From positions 3,596,001-3,660,000 of the forward strand of contig NC_013521.1 of NCBI RefSeq assembly GCF_000024925.1: 64,000 nucleotides of DNA, read 5' to 3'. Positions within the stretch are counted from its first letter, which is position 1, and the number at the start of each line of letters is the position of its first letter. This DNA is from Sanguibacter keddieii DSM 10542 (GTDB lineage Bacteria > Actinomycetota > Actinomycetes > Actinomycetales > Cellulomonadaceae). A program made the position numbers and the translations under genes. Shown piece by piece: positions 58,919-64,000 of this stretch. The notes beneath the pieces are model-generated. The model had not been told where the DNA came from. It made no database searches and was given only the letters and a program-made list of their open reading frames with translations.

Positions 58919-60168
58919 ACGACGACCTGCACGACGCCTTCGCCCGCGCGGCCGACGACGCCGCCGACCAGGCGATGACCGCCGACCAGATCCGACGCGC
59001 CGCGACCGAGCGCATCCGCGCACGCCGCCGCCGTCGCCCTGCCTTCGTGGTCGGCTCGGCCGTCGCCGGGCTCGCGCTCGTCGGCGGAGGAGCCTTCGCC
59101 GCCGTCCAGCTGAGCGGCGACGACCGGGGCGAGATCCCGGACGTCATCGGCTCGCCCGCACCGACGCCCCAGGACAGCCAGACGTCCGAGGAGACCGAGG
59201 CGCCGGTCACCGAGGCACCGTCCGAGGAGCCCAGCGAGACTCCGACCGAGGCGCCGGAGCCCGAGCAGCCTGCGGCCCTCCCCGAGGCCGACCTGACCGC
59301 GGTGTTCCCGGCCTGCGGAGCGGTGGTCGAGCCGACCTCGGGCCGTCAGCAGCTGACGTTCAGCCCGACGTGGACCGAGGGGGCCGTCGGTGACACCGTG
59401 ACCGCCACCTTCTGGAACTCGTCCGGCGACGACCTCGCGGGCGTCGCCTCGACGCACCTCACCGCCGTCGCGGTCAAGGACGGCGTGGTGGTCGGGTGGA
59501 CGGAGCAGTCACCCGAGGCGTCGACGGCGCCGTTCGACCTCGACGTACGCGACTTCGGGCAGGTCCAGACGACGGGCGCCCTCGCGCACACCCTCTGCAC
59601 GGACGGGACGACCCCGCTGCCCGCTGGTCGCTACTCGGTCTGGGTCGCGCAGCAGGCGACCGTCACGGAGCGGGTGCCGTACGACGAGTCGTACGTCGCC
59701 GGGGCCCCCGTCGTCACCGAGGAGGACATGCTCGTCTCGGGCGACGTGACGTCTCTCTGGATGGACGACGCCGGTCGCTCGGTCCCCTCGCCCGGAGTCG
59801 CTGCGGGGTGGCCCGCTCAGATGTCGCAGGACGAGGCCTTCCGCTACAGCGACGCCTTCCAGACCATCGTCTGGTTGGCCGTGAGCGACCGCGAGTACCT
59901 CGCCGACATCGACCCCGCGCTCTACCGCCCGGGGACCCAGGTCCTCGACCTCGGGTACCTCGAGCCGGAGGTGCCGTTCCGGTGCCAGCCCGGAGCTGAC
60001 CAGGCGCTCGGAGTCGTCGGGCCTGACGGCGGAGGCTCGTCGGGCTCCGGCATCGGCGTGATCTTCGCGACCGAGGCCGAGGCCGAGCAGTTCGTGGCGC
60101 TGTGGGAGCCGCTCCACGGCCCGGTCACGGGTGTGGTGACCCTGGCGGTCGGCTGCGACTTCAGCTGA
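58915..60168 (+). CDS. membrane-anchored sensor or anti-sigma-like protein, cassette C
   Basis: The 417-aa protein has a cytoplasmic segment (DLHDAFARAADDAADQ), an RARRRRR flank and one membrane helix (42-64). A Glu/Thr/Pro stalk (about 85-120) and an extracytoplasmic domain with TIVWLAVSDREY, VPFRCQPGADQALGVV and GIGVIFATEAEAEQFVALW follow. The last three blocks align with cassettes A and B, showing a shared sensory fold with conserved Cys. Followed by a very strong hairpin. Confidence 0.8.
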   Translation: MNDDLHDAFARAADDAADQAMTADQIRRAATERIRARRRRRPAFVVGSAVAGLALVGGGAFAAVQLSGDDRGEIPDVIGSPAPTPQDSQTSEETEAPVTEAPSEEPSETPTEAPEPEQPAALPEADLTAVFPACGAVVEPTSGRQQLTFSPTWTEGAVGDTVTATFWNSSGDDLAGVASTHLTAVAVKDGVVVGWTEQSPEASTAPFDLDVRDFGQVQTTGALAHTLCTDGTTPLPAGRYSVWVAQQATVTERVPYDESYVAGAPVVTEEDMLVSGDVTSLWMDDAGRSVPSPGVAAGWPAQMSQDEAFRYSDAFQTIVWLAVSDREYLADIDPALYRPGTQVLDLGYLEPEVPFRCQPGADQALGVVGPDGGGSSGSGIGVIFATEAEAEQFVALWEPLHGPVTGVVTLAVGCDFS

Positions 60169-60184
60169 TCCCATCCCCATGCTC

Positions 60185-60232
60185 GTGGCGCGCCGGCGTC
60201 GCCCTCCCCGGAGGGCGACGCCGGCGCGCCAC
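60185..60232. terminator. 23-bp perfect hairpin, bidirectional terminator
   Basis: Perfect 23-bp arms (60185-60207 and 60210-60232) with a 2-nt loop lie between the convergent cassette C and cysG genes. Confidence 0.85.
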
Positions 60233-60250
60233 GGGCATGAGAGCGCGGGG

Positions 60251-61741
60251 TCAGGGGCGCGGGGTGGTGGGGGCAGTCGCCGCCTCGCGGAGCTGCTTGC
60301 GGCTGGGTGGGGGCTCGGCGGCCCGACCCGGGGACGTCGGGTCGAGGAAGCCCTCGCGGGCGACCTCGCCGACGACGATCACGCCCGTCGACGACAGGCC
60401 CGCGGCCTCGCACGCCGACGCGATCTCCCCGAGCGGGGCGCGGACCACCTGCTCCCCCGGGAGCGTCGCGCGGACGACGACGGCGGCCGGCGTGCTGACG
60501 GCAGTCCCTCCGGCGACGGCCTCGGCGACGAGGCGCTCGATGCCGGCGAGGCCCATGAGCATCACGACCGTCACCCCCGGTGTCGCGAGCGCTGCGAGGT
60601 CGAGGTCGGTGAGCCGTCCATGACCGTTGACCACGTGCACCCGGTCGGCCGTGCCCCGGTGCGTCACGGGGATCCCGGCGACCTCTGCGGCGGCCACGGC
60701 CGACGTGATGCCTGGCACCACCTGGACCGGCACGCCGGCAGCGTGGCAGGCCATGACCTCCTCGCCCCCGCGCCCGAAGAGGAACGGGTCACCGCCCTTG
60801 AGCCGGACGACACGGTGCCCGGCGAGGGCGCGCTCGACCAGCAGCGCGTTGATGCCGTCCTGGCGCATCTGGTGGATGCCGGGGCTCTTGCCCACGTGCA
60901 CCACCTCGACGTCGTCGGCCAGCTCGCCGAGGACGGCCGTGGGGCCGAGCCGGTCGGAGACGACCACGTCGGCCTGCGCGAGGAGGGTCCTGGCGCGGAC
61001 CGTCATGAGGTCGGGGTCCCCGGTGCCGCCGCCCACGAGGGCGACCGTCCCGGGGCGCAGCACGCTCTCGCCCGCGAGCGGCACGTCGAAGGCGACGGCC
61101 GGGCAGGGGGCGGCGTCCCCCGATGCGGCGTCCCCCGACGACCCGACGACCGCGGACGGGGCGGCCGTGGACGCGTCGTCCGCGGCGGGTGCCGCTGCCC
61201 GCGCGCGCACCGCGCCGAGGTCGACGTGCCCGCCGCGCACGAGCGCCACGAGGCCGTCGCGGACCGCGGCTGCCCGGCCCGGGTCGGGTGGGCCCGCCGA
61301 CGTCACAGCGAGGACCATGCCCGCGACCGAGGCCGTCGCCGGGGTGCGCGCGGTGCCGCGGGTGACGTCGGAGGCGACGACGCAGAACACGCGGTCGGCC
61401 TCGGCCCGCTCCGCGAGCATCCCGTCGGCGGTTGCGTCCCCGGTGCAGGCCTGCACGAGCCAGCACCCGTCGACGTCGTCCGAGGTCACCGCGCGCGCGT
61501 GGAGCTCCACGCGCCCGGAGGCGGCGAGGGCGCGCAGCTCGTCGGTCACCTCGGGCGCGACGACCCGGACCAGCGCACCGCCGTCGAGCATCGTGCGGGC
61601 GCGACGGGTCGCGACCGGCCCGCCGCCGGCGACGAGCACCCGACGACCGCGCAGGTCGACCCCGATGACCGTGGTCGACGCGACGGGGACGGTGTCGTCA
61701 CCCAGCCCCGCCGCGATGCCCACCGGGCCACCGCTGCTCAC
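60251..61741 (-). CDS. cysG: siroheme synthase / uroporphyrinogen-III C-methyltransferase fusion
   Basis: The 496-aa fusion has an N-terminal precorrin-2 dehydrogenase/ferrochelatase domain (VLVAGGGPVATRRA) and a C-terminal SUMT domain with VALVGGGTGDPDL, HVGKSPG, RLKGGDPFLFGRGGEE and VVPGITSAVAAA. It makes siroheme, the cofactor of the nitrite reductase encoded upstream. The linker (about 190-225) is Ala/Ser/Asp rich. The GTG start overlaps the nirD stop (GTGA), confirming the operon. Confidence 0.95.
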   Translation of the reverse strand: MSSGGPVGIAAGLGDDTVPVASTTVIGVDLRGRRVLVAGGGPVATRRARTMLDGGALVRVVAPEVTDELRALAASGRVELHARAVTSDDVDGCWLVQACTGDATADGMLAERAEADRVFCVVASDVTRGTARTPATASVAGMVLAVTSAGPPDPGRAAAVRDGLVALVRGGHVDLGAVRARAAAPAADDASTAAPSAVVGSSGDAASGDAAPCPAVAFDVPLAGESVLRPGTVALVGGGTGDPDLMTVRARTLLAQADVVVSDRLGPTAVLGELADDVEVVHVGKSPGIHQMRQDGINALLVERALAGHRVVRLKGGDPFLFGRGGEEVMACHAAGVPVQVVPGITSAVAAAEVAGIPVTHRGTADRVHVVNGHGRLTDLDLAALATPGVTVVMLMGLAGIERLVAEAVAGGTAVSTPAAVVVRATLPGEQVVRAPLGEIASACEAAGLSSTGVIVVGEVAREGFLDPTSPGRAAEPPPSRKQLREAATAPTTPRP

Positions 61742-62100
61742 CGGGCCACCGCCGGCCCGACGAGGACGTCGCCGTCCTCGACCGTCACCGGGTAGGTCAC
61801 GAGGTCCTGCGGCTCCTTGCCGCCCGGGTCGAGGCACTCGCCGGTGAGCAGCGCCCACACCTGCTTGAACATCGGCGAGGACAGCACCGGGACGTCCCCG
61901 ACCGACCCGACGAGGCCGCGCGAGAGGACGTTCGCACCCGAGAACGGGTCGTGCTGCTGGACGGCGACGACACGGTCGTCGTCGAGCCTGAAGAGCGCGA
62001 GCTGTGTGCCGCCGACCAGCGCTGCGACGCCGCGCTCGGGGACGAGGTCGGTCAGGGAGCAGAGGCGAGTCCACCCGGTCTGCAGCGTGGTGGGGTTCAC
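61738..62100 (-). CDS. nirD: nitrite reductase small subunit
   Basis: The 120-aa protein has a Rieske-like fold as in NirD (WTRLCSLTDLVPERGVAALVGGTQLALFRL, HDPFSGANVLSRGLVG, SPMFKQVWALLTGECLD). The Rieske Cys-His cluster ligands are absent, as usual for assimilatory NirD. The GTG start overlaps the nirB stop, and the stop overlaps the cysG start. Confidence 0.94.
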   Translation of the reverse strand: MNPTTLQTGWTRLCSLTDLVPERGVAALVGGTQLALFRLDDDRVVAVQQHDPFSGANVLSRGLVGSVGDVPVLSSPMFKQVWALLTGECLDPGGKEPQDLVTYPVTVEDGDVLVGPAVAR

Positions 62101-64000
62101 CGTCGTACCTCCAGCGTCCGGGCGATCACGGGGTTGTGGTCGGCGACCTCGCCGGCCCGGGCGGGCCGCACCTGACCGCGCTCTGACGTGTACGCGAGGT
62201 CGGGGTCGTGCTCGTCGGGGGCGTTGACGAACGACACGAAGCGGCTGAGCTTCTCGGGGTCCTCGAGCGTCTGCGCCCACTCGTCACGGTAGCTCTCGAC
62301 GTGACGGGCCATGAACTCCTCGAGCTCGGCGCCGATGCCCAGGACGTCGTCGACCACCACGCGCCGCAGCTCGGCGATCCCGCCCGGGTAGTCAGCCACC
62401 CACGGTGCCGTGCGCTGCAGGCGGTCGGCGCTGCGGACGTACAGCGCCAGGAACCGGTCGACCACCTGGACGAGGCGGTCGTCGTCGAGGTCCTCGGCAA
62501 GCAGGTCGGCGTGCCGGGGCGTGAAGCCGCCGTTGCCGCCGACGTACACGTTCCATCCCTTCTCGGTCGCGATGACGCCGACGTCCTTGCCGCGCGCCTC
62601 GGCGCACTCGCGCGCGCAGCCGGACACACCCATCTTGAACTTGTGGGGCGACCGCAGGCCGCGGTACCGCATCTCGAGGCGCACCCCCATGCCGACGGAG
62701 TCTTTGACGCCGAACCGGCACCACGCCTGCCCGACGCACGACTTCACGTTGCGCAGCGCCTTGCCGTAGGCCTGACCCGACTCGAAGCCGGCGTCGACGA
62801 GCCGCGCCCAGATGGCGGGCAGCTGGTCGATCCGCGCACCGAACATCCCGATGCGCTGCGCGCCGGTGATACGCGTGTAGAGCCCGAACTCCTGGGCGAC
62901 CTGCCCGATGACCATGAGCTTCTCCGGCGTGATCTCGCCGCCGGGGACGCGCGGGACCACCGAGTAGGTGCCGTCCTTCTGCATGTTCGCCATGACGTGG
63001 TCGTTGGTGTCCTGCAGTGCCGCCTGCTCGGGCTCGAGCACGTGCCCGGGACCGAGGGACGACAGGATCGAGGCGACCACCGGCTTGCACACCGAGCACC
63101 CGCGCCCGGTGCCGTGGGCGCCGACGATCTCCGAGAAGGTCCGCAGGCGTTCGCGACGGACGAGGTCGTAGAGCTCGGCGCGCGACACAGCGAAGTGCTC
63201 GCACATCGCGCGCGACACCTCGATGCCGGACCTCTCGAGCGTCGTGTTGACGATCTTGGTGAGCAGCGGGACGCACGAGCCGCAGACCGTGCCGGCCTTG
63301 GTGCAGGTCTTCACCTCGCCGACGCTCGCGCAGCCGTGCTCGGTGACGGCGCCGCGGACCGTGCCCGCGGTGACGTTCGCGCACGAGCAGACGACGACGT
63401 CGTCGGGGACCTCGAGGGACGGCACGCCCGCGCCGCCCTCGGGGGCGAGGAAGGCCGACGGGTCGGCGCCGAGCGGCCGGCCGAGCATCGGGCGCAGCGA
63501 CGGGTAGAGCGCCACGTCGCCGACGAAGACCCCGCCGAGCAGGGTCTTCGCGTCGTCGGACACGACGAGCTTCTTGTAGGTCTTGGCCACGGGGTCCGCG
63601 AAGGTCACCTCGAGGGCGCCGGGCGTGAGCGCGAAGACGTCGCCGAAGGCGGCGGCCTCGACACCGACGCCCTTGAGGCGGGTGCCCTCGGGGAAGGTCT
63701 CGTAGGTCTTCGTGCCGCCGAGGAGCTGGTCGACGACCACCTCGGCCATCGCGTTGCCGGGCGCCACGAGGCCCGTGCACTCACCCTCGTAGGAGGCGCA
63801 CTCGCCGATGGCCCACACGGCCGGGTCGGACGTGCGGCAGGTCGGTCCGACCACGACGCCGCCGCGCTCGCCGACCGCGAGGCCGGCCTCGCGGGCCACG
63901 CGGTCGCGCGGCCGGACCCCCGTCGAGAAGACCACGACGTCCGCGGGGACGCTCGACCCGTCGGACAGGTCCATCGTCGCGACGGCGCCGTCGCCGCCCG
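62097..64000 (-). CDS. nirB: assimilatory nitrite reductase large subunit (5' partial)
   Basis: The frame is open to the right edge, so the N-terminal FAD part is incomplete. Visible are the end of the NADH/FAD domain (VVVFSTGVRPRDRVAREAGL), two BFD-type [2Fe-2S] Cys modules (VVCSCANVTAGTVRGAV with CTKAGTVCGSC, and GRGCSVCKP) and the sulfite/nitrite reductase domain. The latter has siroheme/[4Fe-4S] ligands CVGQAWCRFG and GCARECAE. It reduces nitrite to ammonium with NADH. It heads the nirB-nirD-cysG operon. Confidence 0.96.
   Translation of the reverse strand, partial: GGDGAVATMDLSDGSSVPADVVVFSTGVRPRDRVAREAGLAVGERGGVVVGPTCRTSDPAVWAIGECASYEGECTGLVAPGNAMAEVVVDQLLGGTKTYETFPEGTRLKGVGVEAAAFGDVFALTPGALEVTFADPVAKTYKKLVVSDDAKTLLGGVFVGDVALYPSLRPMLGRPLGADPSAFLAPEGGAGVPSLEVPDDVVVCSCANVTAGTVRGAVTEHGCASVGEVKTCTKAGTVCGSCVPLLTKIVNTTLERSGIEVSRAMCEHFAVSRAELYDLVRRERLRTFSEIVGAHGTGRGCSVCKPVVASILSSLGPGHVLEPEQAALQDTNDHVMANMQKDGTYSVVPRVPGGEITPEKLMVIGQVAQEFGLYTRITGAQRIGMFGARIDQLPAIWARLVDAGFESGQAYGKALRNVKSCVGQAWCRFGVKDSVGMGVRLEMRYRGLRSPHKFKMGVSGCARECAEARGKDVGVIATEKGWNVYVGGNGGFTPRHADLLAEDLDDDRLVQVVDRFLALYVRSADRLQRTAPWVADYPGGIAELRRVVVDDVLGIGAELEEFMARHVESYRDEWAQTLEDPEKLSRFVSFVNAPDEHDPDLAYTSERGQVRPARAGEVADHNPVIARTLEVRR

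Noticed and set aside
61738-62100. Missing Rieske ligands in nirD considered a defect
   Set aside because: Assimilatory NirD proteins commonly lack cluster ligands; length and other motifs are normal.

Overview
The window is very GC-rich chromosomal DNA with tightly packed, often 4-nt-overlapping genes. It carries a WhiB protein, a Tap-type exported peptidase, a K+-independent proton pyrophosphatase, many ECF-type sigma factors and LexA- and CRP-type boxes of actinobacterial form. It suggests a motile (two chemoreceptors), Gram-positive actinobacterium, most likely Micrococcales of the Cellulomonadaceae/Sanguibacteraceae kind. This placement is inferred from gene content, not from a database match.

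Layout. 1-6.7 kb: a five-gene, translationally coupled operon (MoxR AAA+ ATPase cut by the window edge, unknown protein, HExxH metallopeptidase fused to a vWA domain, helical unknown protein, adenylate-forming enzyme). 6.9-10.3 kb: MacB/LolD-type ABC transporter. 10.4-13.8 kb: two tandem near-duplicate chemoreceptors on the minus strand. 14.1-17.6 kb: YhgE/Pip-like membrane protein with a degenerate ABC ATPase, divergent from a TetR regulator over two operators. 17.7-25.5 kb: OsmC, Pr6Pr membrane protein, DUF3806-like protein, an ECF sigma/membrane-protein pair, a CynX-type MFS transporter and a GH2 glycosidase. 25.5-29.1 kb: phage-like module of XRE repressor, ImmA-like protease, WhiB, two small membrane proteins and an M15 endolysin, next to tRNA-Thr(CGT). 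29.4-34.8 kb: Tap-like peptidase, holB, tmk, HAD phosphatase, OhrR-type MarR regulator. 34.7-40.4 kb: two Gfo/Idh/MocA oxidoreductases, DUF2233 protein, GT2-GtrA protein, polysaccharide-deacetylase lipoprotein. 40.6-49.1 kb: topA, PAP2 phosphatase, two-component system, methyltransferase. 49.3-54.0 kb: two small lipoproteins, a conserved unknown, an EEP nuclease, hppA. 54.2-60.2 kb: three consecutive sigma-factor/membrane-protein cassettes. 60.2-64 kb: nirB-nirD-cysG nitrite assimilation operon, nirB cut by the window edge.

Most noteworthy. (1) The 26.4-29.1 kb module: a perfect LexA/SOS box overlaps the -10 of a sigma70-like promoter in front of the endolysin, and a 15-bp motif is shared, inverted, by the divergent XRE and whiB promoters. 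This looks like a DNA-damage-inducible lysis cassette, either a prophage remnant or a domesticated lysis system. (2) The MoxR/vWA-metallopeptidase operon ending in an adenylate-forming enzyme, a candidate NTP-dependent conflict or protein-modification system. (3) The triple sigma cassettes, each preceded by the same two-block element (AACGTTCT, 11 nt, GCGTY), implying parallel autoregulated signalling circuits. (4) A C9 homopolymer between the Shine-Dalgarno and the ATG of one chemoreceptor, a possible phase-variation site.
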